From the NCBI GenBank assembly GCA_934296355.1, contig CAKRAY010000106.1:1-5388 (forward strand): a stretch of DNA of 5,388 bases, written 5' to 3'. The notes under the pieces were generated by a model. That model had not been told where the DNA came from. It searched no databases and saw only the letters and a list, made by a program, of their open reading frames with translations. Positions 1 to 5,195 of this stretch are shown piece after piece. The translations under genes and the position numbers were made by a program. This stretch comes from an uncultured Clostridia bacterium. GTDB taxonomy: Bacteria; Bacillota; Clostridia; Christensenellales; DTU072. Each line of letters starts with the position of its first letter. Position 1 is the stretch's first letter.

Positions 1-66
1 TAGAGGTTGCTTTTTGCTTTAATATAGCGCGAGATAAGGAGTGAAGAATCTAAATAGATTCGCAAA
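1..66 (+). repeat. 66-bp direct repeat, copy A
   Basis: This copy matches positions 206-271 at 64 of 66 bases. The two differences are T25 against A230 and A54 against G259. The second difference lies in the two-base loop of a perfect 7-bp hairpin (GAATCTA at 46-52, TAGATTC at 55-61), so the hairpin is intact in both copies. The repeat starts at base 1 of the window and may extend further left. It looks like an interspersed intergenic repeat; its family is not recognised. Confidence 0.9.
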
Positions 67-205
67 ATTGCCGAATTGCAATTCTTATGAGAAGGTATAC
101 CCTAAAATCGAAAACACGGAAACTATTCGAAATCATACTTAAACGAGGAATTCGGCACGTACGAATCACTCCGTTCAAAGCGCGCCAAGTAAAAAGCAAT
201 CTCAA
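1..205. other. Self-complementary non-coding element (MITE-like or structured RNA)
   Basis: The two ends of this stretch are complementary in a nested order. Positions 3-19 pair with 187-203 (17 bp with two G-U pairs), 27-31 with 181-185, 38-44 with 166-172, and 70-77 with 149-156. Local hairpins sit inside at 46-61 and 108-130. The 12-bp perfect palindrome GAATTGCAATTC lies at 73-84. Nested arms of this extent are unlikely by chance. They suit either a miniature inverted-repeat element or a structured RNA. No convincing coding region, promoter or Shine-Dalgarno site lies inside. Copy B of the left arm follows directly, so this may be one unit of a roughly 205-bp tandem array cut by the window start. 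Which of these it is remains inference. Confidence 0.6.
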
Positions 206-220
206 TAGAGGTTGCTTTTT
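191..220. terminator. Bidirectional terminator-like hairpin
   Basis: AAAAAGCAATCTC (191-203) pairs with GAGGTTGCTTTTT (208-220) over 13 bp, with one G-U pair and a four-base loop AATA. The A-rich outer arm on one side and T-rich arm on the other give a U-tract in both directions, as in bidirectional intrinsic terminators. The same left strand can instead pair with 3-15, so it may belong to the larger repeat fold and not terminate a nearby gene. Confidence 0.55.
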
Positions 221-271
221 GCTTTAATAAAGCGCGAGATAAGGAGTGAAGAATCTAAGTAGATTCGCAAA
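206..271 (+). repeat. 66-bp direct repeat, copy B
   Basis: Second copy of the 1-66 repeat, at an offset of 205 bp. It holds the same hairpin (GAATCTA 251-257, TAGATTC 260-266) and then diverges abruptly at 272. Its first bases also form the right half of the terminator-like stem at 191-220. It ends 30 bp before the -35 box of the membrane-protein gene, so it may affect that gene's upstream region. Confidence 0.9.
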
Positions 272-300
272 GAGGTTGAAATACTCGAAAAATATAGTTA

Positions 301-329
301 TTGACTTTTCGCCGAACATCGCATATAAT
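301..329 (+). promoter_or_regulatory. Sigma-A promoter of the membrane-protein gene
   Basis: TTGACT (301-306) and TATAAT (324-329) are separated by 17 bp, matching the vegetative consensus at 11 of 12 positions. The expected transcription start near 336 leaves a leader of only about 14 nt. The Shine-Dalgarno AAAGGAGG (336-343) would then lie at the very 5' end of the message. Confidence 0.85.
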
Positions 330-349
330 CTAAAAAAAGGAGGATTACT

Positions 350-802
350 ATGTTCAATCTTTTATCGGCAGACTTTTTAGAAAAAATTCCCGTATGGGCT
401 TGCATCGTCGGCGGTATCGTCGCCGTTATCGTTTTCGGTTTAATTATGCATTTTTCCAACCGCTCTTTCCGTATTAAGTACAACATGAGTTTATACGGCG
501 GCGGTTTACTTATGCTTATCGCCATTGCCGCGGTTTTTTTGGGAATTTTCGCTTTCCAAGACAACATGCCCGTAAAAATCGGTTGCTTTGTCGGCGCGGG
601 CGTACTTGCGCTCATTACGATTATTTACGATATTAAAAAATGCGGCGGCGCGGGCGTGCTTGCTTTCTTTTTGCAAATAATCTTCTGCGTAGGTTCGTTA
701 TTCGTCGTAATCGACTTCTTCAAGGGCAACAACGTAAGCTATTACAATAGAGAAGACAGAGTCGTCAGAGACAAACGCCGCGACAGAGGTTACGATAAAT
801 AA
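350..802 (+). CDS. Four-helix integral membrane protein, unknown function
   Basis: The family is not recognised. The 150-residue product has four clear hydrophobic segments, at about residues 13-34, 48-69, 75-93 and 100-124. A hydrophilic tail from 125 to 150 is dominated by alternating Arg, Asp and Lys with several Tyr. Glycine-rich stretches mark the starts of helices 2, 3 and 4. There is no signal-peptide cleavage site and no obvious catalytic motif, so a small structural or stress-related membrane protein is as much as can be said. The ATG start is fixed by AAAGGAGG six bases upstream and by the promoter at 301-329. The gene is monocistronic and convergent with the glycosyltransferase remnant. 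Codon use (gcg, cgt, gtc, atc) matches the ogt and lipoprotein genes, which suggests a resident gene. Confidence 0.85.
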   Translation: MFNLLSADFLEKIPVWACIVGGIVAVIVFGLIMHFSNRSFRIKYNMSLYGGGLLMLIAIAAVFLGIFAFQDNMPVKIGCFVGAGVLALITIIYDIKKCGGAGVLAFFLQIIFCVGSLFVVIDFFKGNNVSYYNREDRVVRDKRRDRGYDK

Positions 803-804
803 AC

Positions 805-822
805 GGCTTAGGCGCGTAAGCC
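805..822. terminator. Weak hairpin between convergent genes
   Basis: GGCTTA (805-810) and TAAGCC (817-822) form a perfect 6-bp stem around the loop GGCGCG, starting two bases after the membrane-protein stop codon. There is no U-tract on the plus side. On the minus side the stem is followed by GTTTATTTA, so it might serve the minus-strand remnant better. A terminator role is plausible but not secure. Confidence 0.35.
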
Positions 823-838
823 TACGCCTCGCTTCCCT

Positions 839-1167
839 CTACTTCTTGAGTTTTAACGCGGTCTTTAACCAATCGACCGCAAATTCTCTTTCATCCTCGA
901 CTACTTCGTTAATTCGCAAGTAGTCTATTTTTTCAAAAAATCTTTCCTCGTCGCCGCCCTTAAACTTAAACGCGTCGGAACTACACAGTTCGCTTGCGCC
1001 GCCGAAGTCGCTTGCCGGTACGGGAACGCCGTAAGCGACGGACTCGATGGCGATTTGCGATAAGTTGTCTTCCCAAACCACCGGCACCACGCTCAGGTGA
1101 CGCCCATCGTCGAACGAAGTTCGCTCTCGCTCGCTTGCGTTACCGGTATTAAAATTGCAGTTTTCAT
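839..1167 (-). pseudogene. Glycosyltransferase (GT4-like) remnant, middle deleted
   Basis: On the minus strand an ATG at 1167, with GGAG nine bases upstream, starts MKTAILIPV, a typical first beta-strand of a GT-B glycosyltransferase. That frame stops after 24 codons. Another frame then carries the C-terminal nucleotide-sugar-binding region: VPVVWEDNLSQIAIES, then GVPVPASDFGGASEL, ending at a TAG at 839. This matches the GT4 pattern of a WEDN-type loop, the EX7E-like helix and the GGxxEL turn. Full-length relatives run to several hundred residues; here fewer than about 110 codons remain. The roughly 200-300 central codons are missing and the two ends are out of frame. The start site and the C-terminus survive, so the loss was an internal deletion. 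A short product could in principle start at a GTG at 1090, but it would lack the acceptor domain, so no enzyme activity is expected. Confidence 0.8.
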
Positions 1168-1244
1168 ACGTTTTTTCTCCGCTTTTTTACCTTAATATAA
1201 AACGTACCGCAATTTTTATTCAGTCGCAAACCCGTAATTTTTAT

Positions 1245-1270
1245 AAAAAAACGACGCTAAAAAAGCGTCG
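1245..1270 (-). terminator. Strong intrinsic terminator
   Basis: Read on the minus strand, CGACGCT and AGCGTCG (1270-1264 and 1258-1252) form a perfect 7-bp stem around a TTTTT loop, followed directly by seven T (1251-1245). It lies four bases after the last stop codon of the NADAR-like remnant. It is the first good terminator downstream of ogt, so it probably ends that transcript. Confidence 0.8.
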
Positions 1271-1274
1271 CGAT

Positions 1275-1443
1275 TTATTTGTTTTTATTATTTTTTACTT
1301 CTTCCAACGCTTTAAGGTCGGCAAAACACTTTCCATAGAGGCGCATTTTACTCCGTCGAACGCGAAAGAGTTCGCGGATAAAAGTTCGATAGAATGTTCG
1401 CGAGGTATTCCGCTTTGCTGTAAATATCGATTGTTTCGTTCAT
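1275..1443 (-). pseudogene. NADAR/YbiA-like gene remnant
   Basis: An ATG at 1443, preceded by AGGGG at a distance of nine bases, opens a frame reading IDIYSKAEY..LSNFYP that stops at 1348. A shift near 1373-1377 (the doubled CG in CCGCG suggests a 2-nt insertion) moves to a frame reading FAFDGVKCASME. Together LSNFYP..F.FDGVKC.SME resembles the N-terminus of NADAR-fold proteins (ADP-ribose/riboflavin-intermediate N-glycosidases such as YbiA), as recalled from family patterns. After a second junction near 1320-1327 a third frame reads DLKALEEVKNNKNK and ends at a TAA at 1275. That tail may be the original C-terminus brought in by an internal deletion. Family members are usually 150-200 residues, against about 55 codons here. 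It lies 40 bp downstream of ogt on the same strand and was probably co-transcribed with it. It is not expected to give a working protein. Confidence 0.6.
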
Positions 1444-1483
1444 ACTCGTATTCCCCTTTTCGGCTAACGGCAAACGCCTTTTT

Positions 1484-2020
1484 TTATATTGCAGTACCCT
1501 TTTTCGGAACGAATAACTTCGTCATATCGGCGCGTTCGAGTTCCAAAAGTTTTATTTTTTTATCTATACCGCCCGCATATCCAGTCAGGCTGCCGCTCGT
1601 TCCGACAACGCGATGACAAGGAATGATTATGGCTATCTCGTTATGCCCCACCGCGCCGCCGACGGCTTGCGCCGACATCTTTTTAAGTCCTTTTTCTTGC
1701 GCTATTTCTTTGGCGATTGCGCTGTAAGTAACGGTTTTTCCGTAAGGTATTCGTAAAAGAATTTTCCATACTTCTTGCCTAAACTCAGAGCCGAACGGAT
1801 GTAACGGCGGCGTAAAATCGGGTTCTTCTCCGCTAAAATATATATCGAGCCATCGCATGGTTTCGACGAGAATCGGCGTTTTCGCTTCCGTATGCTCCAA
1901 AGGTAAATTAGCGGCGTAATATTTTTCTTCGTCGAGCCAAAGCCCGATTAATCCTATTTCGTCGGCGGCAATAAATAGTCGCCCTACGGGAGAATCGTAA
2001 TTTTGAATATAAATCATCAT
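1484..2020 (-). CDS. ogt: Methylated-DNA--protein-cysteine S-methyltransferase
   Basis: This protein repairs O6-alkylguanine (and O4-alkylthymine) by moving the alkyl group irreversibly onto its own cysteine. From the ATG at 2020 it is 178 residues, a normal Ogt length. The N-terminal ribonuclease-like domain starts with YDSPVGRLFIAADEIGLIGL. The C-terminal domain has FRQEVWKILLRIPYGKTVTYSAIA, the helix with AQAVGGAVGHN (the family's Arg finger would precede AVGGAVG; the residue here is Gln), and the active site IIIPCHRVVG with Cys135. The family signature GSLTGYAGGIDKKIKLLELE follows. The open frame extends two codons further to a GTG at 2026, but that GTG lies inside the Shine-Dalgarno GAGGTGA. 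ATG 2020 or ATG 2017 is therefore the likelier start. The gene has its own promoter at 2101-2129, with no Ada fusion or Ada-box evidence. It is the only intact gene between 839 and 3100. Confidence 0.95.
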   Translation of the reverse strand: MMIYIQNYDSPVGRLFIAADEIGLIGLWLDEEKYYAANLPLEHTEAKTPILVETMRWLDIYFSGEEPDFTPPLHPFGSEFRQEVWKILLRIPYGKTVTYSAIAKEIAQEKGLKKMSAQAVGGAVGHNEIAIIIPCHRVVGTSGSLTGYAGGIDKKIKLLELERADMTKLFVPKKGTAI

Positions 2021-2100
2021 TTTCACCTCGCAGTTTTTCTACGTTTTATGGTCCGTATTATCCCAAACAACGCCACCGGTTCTCGCCTGTATTTACATAC

Positions 2101-2129
2101 TTTATAGCATAACGCGCCGATTTTTTCAA
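2101..2129 (-). promoter_or_regulatory. Sigma-A promoter of ogt
   Basis: On the minus strand TTGAAA (2129-2124) and TATAAA (2106-2101) are 17 bp apart. Transcription would start near 2094 and give a leader of about 74 nt before the ATG at 2020. No operator-like repeat was seen around it, which suits low constitutive expression. Confidence 0.7.
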
Positions 2130-2194
2130 TATTAAATAACGCCTTACTTGAGAATAACTCCCAAAACATACGCAATAGTACTTTTTATAGGGCA

Positions 2195-2230
2195 TTTTCA
2201 AAAAAATAGTTTAATATCTATTTTAGAAAA
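2195..2230 (-). terminator. AT-rich hairpin after the DUF2075 remnant
   Basis: AAAATAG (2203-2209) pairs with CTATTTT (2218-2224), extended across a small internal loop by TTTTC (2195-2199) with GAAAA (2226-2230). On the minus strand it lies 17 bases past the stop codon of the truncated gene, and T residues follow the inner stem. The stem has almost no G-C pairs, so termination would be weak. Confidence 0.3.
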
Positions 2231-2246
2231 CCGCTCAAGTACAGAG

Positions 2247-2477
2247 TCAATCTATTCGTTTGCCCGGACGGGGAATGTCATATTCAAAAATAATTTTCCC
2301 TTTTTTGTCTAAAAATTGCGATAATATGCTTTTCATAGCAGTTATCTCAGACTTCCACGCCTCTCTTGTCGTTGTTAGCGCTTCGCCATGGTAATTATCA
2401 CATAATTTACCAAAGATTAAATCATCATCGGTTTTCAAAAACTCATCAAAATTTCCATTATACAAACAACGATTCAT
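2247..2477 (-). pseudogene. N-terminal fragment of a DUF2075-type ATPase/helicase protein
   Basis: The 76 codons start at an ATG with AAGGAG five bases upstream (2483-2488). They resemble the N-terminal nuclease-like region of long DUF2075 proteins, which carry a P-loop helicase-type ATPase domain further on. The match is the W-S/E-E-I...M..IL...L pattern followed by IIFEYDIPRPGKRID. In relatives KRID runs straight into a hydrophobic strand (DVVLL-like) and then several hundred residues. Here TGA follows immediately after KRID, and none of the next 220 bases continues the protein. The start and ribosome site are intact, so a short peptide may be made, but the ATPase part is absent. A true short relative is possible but less likely. 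Its AT-rich codons and position beside an IS remnant suggest acquired DNA. Confidence 0.6.
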
Positions 2478-2610
2478 AATTTCTCCTTTTTTGTTTTTTC
2501 AATAATTTTATTGTCCATAACTAAATCTGATTATATTGGGACTTTCACTATTAATTGACTACTTTTAATTTAACTAAATATTCTATATTATTTCATATAC
2601 ATTTTTGCTT

Positions 2611-2639
2611 ATTTTATCATAGTTGTCGCCATAAATCAA
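2611..2639 (-). promoter_or_regulatory. Candidate promoter upstream of the DUF2075 fragment
   Basis: On the minus strand TTGATT (2639-2634) and TAAAAT (2616-2611) are 17 bp apart, giving a leader of about 127 nt. A second -10-like TATAAT at 2535-2530 lies nearer to the gene but has no good -35. The surrounding 2478-2669 stretch is strongly AT-rich, holds no gene and makes chance promoter matches common. Confidence 0.4.
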
Positions 2640-2669
2640 TACAATATTCGAACAGATTAGTATGTTATT

Positions 2670-3100
2670 TGTAGGGTTGTCAAACATTTGTTACACCTTG
2701 AGCACAAAAATTTTTCAGGTATTGATTTGGTGACAACCAATTGAGCGGCCTCATAGGAAAGTCGTTGTACTCTTTGTTGTATTTTCTTAATTGTTTGTTG
2801 TAGTCCTCCAAGCTGTAAAAGCTATGTTTGTTGTAAACCGTTCTTGGTCTTTTCTGTGGCTCCTTTCTACCTTTCCGTTATGTCTCGGGGTAAATACTCT
2901 GATGAGTTTGTGCCGTATTCCGTTCGCTGCCAACACTTCCTGAAATAGTGTTAGCTTCGGTTTTTCGCTTTGGTAGTGCGTCGTAAACTCTCCGCCGTTG
3001 TCCGTCTGTAAGCATTCTATACGGTGTATTAAACGTATTGTAAACCTACATCGCTTATTGCCTCATCAACGGCAACATGCGAACAAACCGTATCTATCTT
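2670..3100 (-). mobile_element. IS481-family insertion sequence remnant
   Basis: This is the 3' half of an insertion sequence. The left limit is placed at 2670, where TGTAGGGTTGTCAAA begins just outside the transposase stop, as expected of an IS end starting with TG. The right limit is unclear: recognisable transposase sequence fades near 3094 and runs into the lipoprotein terminator. The 5' half and right inverted repeat are not in the window. No target duplication can be identified. Confidence 0.55.
2680..3094 (-). pseudogene. IS481-family DDE transposase, broken
   Basis: Three frames must be joined to read this C-terminal part of an integrase-fold transposase. From 3094 one frame reads HVAVDEA. 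Near 3031-3040 a junction, apparently with about 20 codons lost, leads to IECLQTDNGGEF (second catalytic Asp), then RHKLIRVFTPRHNGKVERSH (catalytic Glu). A single missing base near 2833-2838 then shifts to FYSLEDYNKQLRKYN and FPMRPLNWLSPNQYL, ending in TGA at 2680. QTDNGGEF, PRHNGKVERSHRKDQE and FPMRPLNW are hallmark IS481 sequences. The N-terminal helix-turn-helix region and probably the first catalytic Asp are missing. The element cannot make active transposase. One frameshift by a single base suggests decay is not ancient. Confidence 0.88.
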
Positions 3101-3104
3101 TTAT

Positions 3105-3133
3105 AAAAAAGAGGAAACGCTATGCGTTCCCTC
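3105..3133 (-). terminator. Intrinsic terminator of the lipoprotein gene
   Basis: On the minus strand GAGGGAACGC (3133-3124) and GCGTTTCCTC (3120-3111) form a 10-bp stem with one G-U pair and a three-base loop. Six T follow (3110-3105). It lies 39 bases past the lipoprotein stop codon, indicating that the transcript ends there and does not enter the IS remnant. Confidence 0.9.
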
Positions 3134-3172
3134 CGAAATATCGCGCTATTTACGTTCGATTTTAAGTAAAAA

Positions 3173-5005
3173 CTATGCGATATAATACTTAGCGTTGTTT
3201 AACCCCACGCTGCCTAAACTCGTCTTTTCTTTTTTCGGAGCGGTATACTTTTTCGCGCTTTCCGGATTGTCGTTAAAGATAATGGATATTTTATCCGTCA
3301 AAGTAATGTTCTCTTCCGTATAATCTCCGCCAACAGGATTGTATCTCACTTCGGTCTTTAACGATATCGACGCGATCTCGCCGTTTTTCATTTCCACGAC
3401 CACTATCGCGTCTTTTATCATATAACGGTTTTCATTAAAATAATTGTTTACTTTAATAACGCCTTCCGCGTCGTTGGAATTGATTAAACTCATTATTTTT
3501 TCGTTCGCTTCGATAACCTTTTCGCCGTTTATCGCCAAATTATAGAACGTAGAACCGTTTTTCGTCGTTTTTGACACGCACTCTACGTCTTTTGCCGCAT
3601 ACGTAAGATAAGAAAGCAAATAATCAAATCGGGTATCCGCGGTAACGCCCGTCACTTCGTCTATAACGTTCGTACCTTTTCTCGAAACTTTATATACTTT
3701 GTTTTCTTGCGTGTTTGCAACGGTATACTTATAAGTTTCCGAGCCGTCGGTTTCGTGATGCGTTTTATATTCGTACGAGTGGTTGAACGCTATAAACTCG
3801 TTCTCGTCGAGTTTATAAGTATTCTTATACATTCTCGCTTTGTACGAATCTTTGGTTGCCGTAACGTTCCAACCGGGGTCGAACTCGTTCGTCGCTTCGA
3901 AGTCTATCGAATACGCTTTACCGTTCTTGACCGCTTGCAAAGCGGCCGCAATCACGTCTAAGTCCGCTTGTTTATCCTCTTCGCTGACGGAAAAGCCTTT
4001 TATCGACGGAATCTCTATCTCCGCGTCGCTCGCTTTTTGTTCGTAAGAAAGAGTCAATTTAGCGGCTACGCCCTTTATCGGAAAACTAACGCTCGTACTC
4101 ATCTTATAATTGACGAGTTTCATATCTTTGTCATAATCGAAATACAACTCGAAGCCACTCACGGGATTGACGAATTTCACGTCGGACATTTCCAAAGTGT
4201 TGCCCTTACTGCCTACAATATTCAACACTTTTGCTAGCATAGGGTTATCCGAACTTAGTTTTAAGGAAGCCTTAAACTTATATTGTCCGTTGCTTTTCTC
4301 GATTTTCGTAATGTTGTTTTCTTTAATTCCGTTCACTAACGTTTCAAACGGTATATTGACGAGCTTTAATTCCTCGTCGTTGAACGGCAATAAGGAAATG
4401 CTTTTTGCCACGCCGTCTTCGTTAGACTTAATTACGATTTTCGAATCGCCCTCGTTGTAAATATATTCTTGCGAATCATATAGTAAAATTCCACTCGTTA
4501 CCCTCTTGAACTTAAGCGTATTCGAATCTCCGTCGTACCTATATTGCCCGTCGTAATTCGCGTTTGCGGTTTGGTTCACTCCCCAAAGATTAACCGTTCC
4601 GTTGAAGTTTAACTTAAAATCATACGCTTTTTTTGCGCTTTCAATCGCCTTTTGTCTTGCGGCGACAACGCTTTTTGCCGTAGGAAGCAAGATTTCCAAC
4701 TTCGCCGTAAGTGTGAGCGCGTTATATCCGTCCGCGGTTACAACCGCTTTCGCGTTATAAACGCCTACGTTCGAACCTTCGTTGTCGTTATACGTTACCG
4801 TTGCGTTTTCGGGAACGCCGCTAGCCGTGACGGAATGAACTTTTCCGTCGTATTCGACCGTTAAATCGTCCATCGTTATCCCGGTAAAGTCCAGTAACTT
4901 TTGTTCCGGCGGTTCGTTTTCGTTACCTTCGCCGTTATCCCCGCAAGCCGCGAGAGTAAGACAAACGCATAACGTTAAAAAAAATATCAAGATTTTATTC
5001 TTCAT
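3173..5005 (-). CDS. Secreted lipoprotein with Ig-like domain and two repeated lobes
   Basis: The 610-residue product starts at an ATG with AAGGAG seven bases upstream (5013-5018). Residues 1-20 form a lipoprotein signal peptide with basic start MKNK, a hydrophobic core and lipobox LAAC. Cys21 would be lipidated, followed by an acidic Gly/Asn/Glu linker to about 37. Residues 40-105 form a bacterial Ig-like domain of the MBG/YDG type (DLTVEYDGKVHSV...GVPENATVTY...VGVYNAKAVVTADGYN). The rest appears to be two related lobes, about 112-335 and 345-590. Each opens with a helix (AARQKAIESAKKAYDFKLNF; AALQAVKNGKAYSIDFEA) and continues with long alternating beta-strands, like half-barrel folds of the LolA/LppX kind. 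That fold assignment is inference. No catalytic motif is visible, so binding of a hydrophobic ligand or a role at the cell envelope is a guess. The gene is monocistronic, with a consensus promoter, two operator-like sites and its own terminator. Confidence 0.88.
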   Translation of the reverse strand: MKNKILIFFLTLCVCLTLAACGDNGEGNENEPPEQKLLDFTGITMDDLTVEYDGKVHSVTASGVPENATVTYNDNEGSNVGVYNAKAVVTADGYNALTLTAKLEILLPTAKSVVAARQKAIESAKKAYDFKLNFNGTVNLWGVNQTANANYDGQYRYDGDSNTLKFKRVTSGILLYDSQEYIYNEGDSKIVIKSNEDGVAKSISLLPFNDEELKLVNIPFETLVNGIKENNITKIEKSNGQYKFKASLKLSSDNPMLAKVLNIVGSKGNTLEMSDVKFVNPVSGFELYFDYDKDMKLVNYKMSTSVSFPIKGVAAKLTLSYEQKASDAEIEIPSIKGFSVSEEDKQADLDVIAAALQAVKNGKAYSIDFEATNEFDPGWNVTATKDSYKARMYKNTYKLDENEFIAFNHSYEYKTHHETDGSETYKYTVANTQENKVYKVSRKGTNVIDEVTGVTADTRFDYLLSYLTYAAKDVECVSKTTKNGSTFYNLAINGEKVIEANEKIMSLINSNDAEGVIKVNNYFNENRYMIKDAIVVVEMKNGEIASISLKTEVRYNPVGGDYTEENITLTDKISIIFNDNPESAKKYTAPKKEKTSLGSVGLNNAKYYIA

Positions 5006-5119
5006 TTCTCCTCTCCTTCTTTAACTATTAAACCGCGATTTCTTTTAATATATCGCCGCGCTATTTACATTTCCCTTCACAAAGCGAAAAACCACGGTTT
5101 GCCAAATTTATGTACTAGA

Positions 5120-5148
5120 ATTATACTGCAATTTGCGGTAATTGTCAA
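5120..5148 (-). promoter_or_regulatory. Consensus promoter of the lipoprotein gene
   Basis: On the minus strand TTGACA (5148-5143) and TATAAT (5125-5120) are separated by exactly 17 bp, a 12 of 12 match to the sigma-A consensus. Transcription should begin near 5113, giving a leader of about 108 nt. So strong a promoter with a repeated site in its spacer usually implies tight repression. Confidence 0.9.
5124..5140. promoter_or_regulatory. Operator-like site 1
   Basis: TACTGCAATTTGCGGTA matches the 5149-5165 site at 14 of 17 positions. It is partly symmetric around GCAA-T-TTGC. It fills the spacer between the -10 and -35 boxes of the lipoprotein promoter, where a bound repressor would block RNA polymerase. 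The likely ligand is the divergent XRE regulator (inference). Confidence 0.65.
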
Positions 5149-5165
5149 TACTGCAAAATGCGGTT
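5149..5165. promoter_or_regulatory. Operator-like site 2
   Basis: TACTGCAAAATGCGGTT is a direct repeat of site 1 shifted by 25 bp, about two and a half helical turns. It sits directly upstream of the lipoprotein -35 box and directly abuts the extended -10 of the regulator promoter. Occupancy could therefore affect both genes. Confidence 0.65.
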
Positions 5166-5174
5166 TGTTATAAT
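5166..5174 (+). promoter_or_regulatory. Extended -10 promoter of the XRE regulator
   Basis: TGTTATAAT is a perfect extended -10 (TGN-TATAAT). No good -35 lies 16-18 bp upstream; TTGTCA at 5142 is 21 bp away. The start near 5181 gives a leader of about 15 nt before the ATG at 5196. Confidence 0.65.
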
Positions 5175-5195
5175 ACATAAAAAATAGAGAGTTAT

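Noticed and set aside
87..227. A 46-codon open frame on the plus strand encoding a very basic peptide (starts MRRYTLKSKT).
   Set aside because: It has no Shine-Dalgarno site, runs through the terminator-like hairpin and ends inside repeat copy B. An open run of this length is expected by chance fairly often.
1463..1490. GGCAAACGCC followed by a run of T on the plus strand, as a terminator.
   Set aside because: The stem is only three base pairs, and no plus-strand gene ends there.
1155..1616. A 153-codon open frame on the plus strand.
   Set aside because: It lies opposite the NADAR-like remnant, the strong minus-strand terminator and the end of ogt. It has no ribosome site and its translation resembles no protein family.
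2145..2241. An 8-bp inverted repeat (TACTTGAG and CTCAAGTA) as the ends of a small mobile element.
   Set aside because: Eight-base inverted repeats are common by chance, no target duplication is visible, and the inner 80 bp show nothing mobile.
3707..4864. Several plus-strand open frames of 68-97 codons opposite the lipoprotein gene.
   Set aside because: They are antisense shadows of a clearly coding minus-strand gene, with no ribosome sites and no recognisable domains.
3142..5068. A shared 12-mer CGCGCTATTTAC on both sides of the lipoprotein gene (3142-3153 and 5057-5068), possibly recombination or attachment ends.
   Set aside because: One shared 12-mer is expected by chance in a window of this size, and the flanking bases do not extend the match.
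5010..5100. A possible structured leader or riboswitch in the lipoprotein 5' untranslated region.
   Set aside because: Only a 5-bp stem (GCGAT with ATCGC) with a 12-base loop could be drawn by eye, and no known riboswitch motif was recognised.
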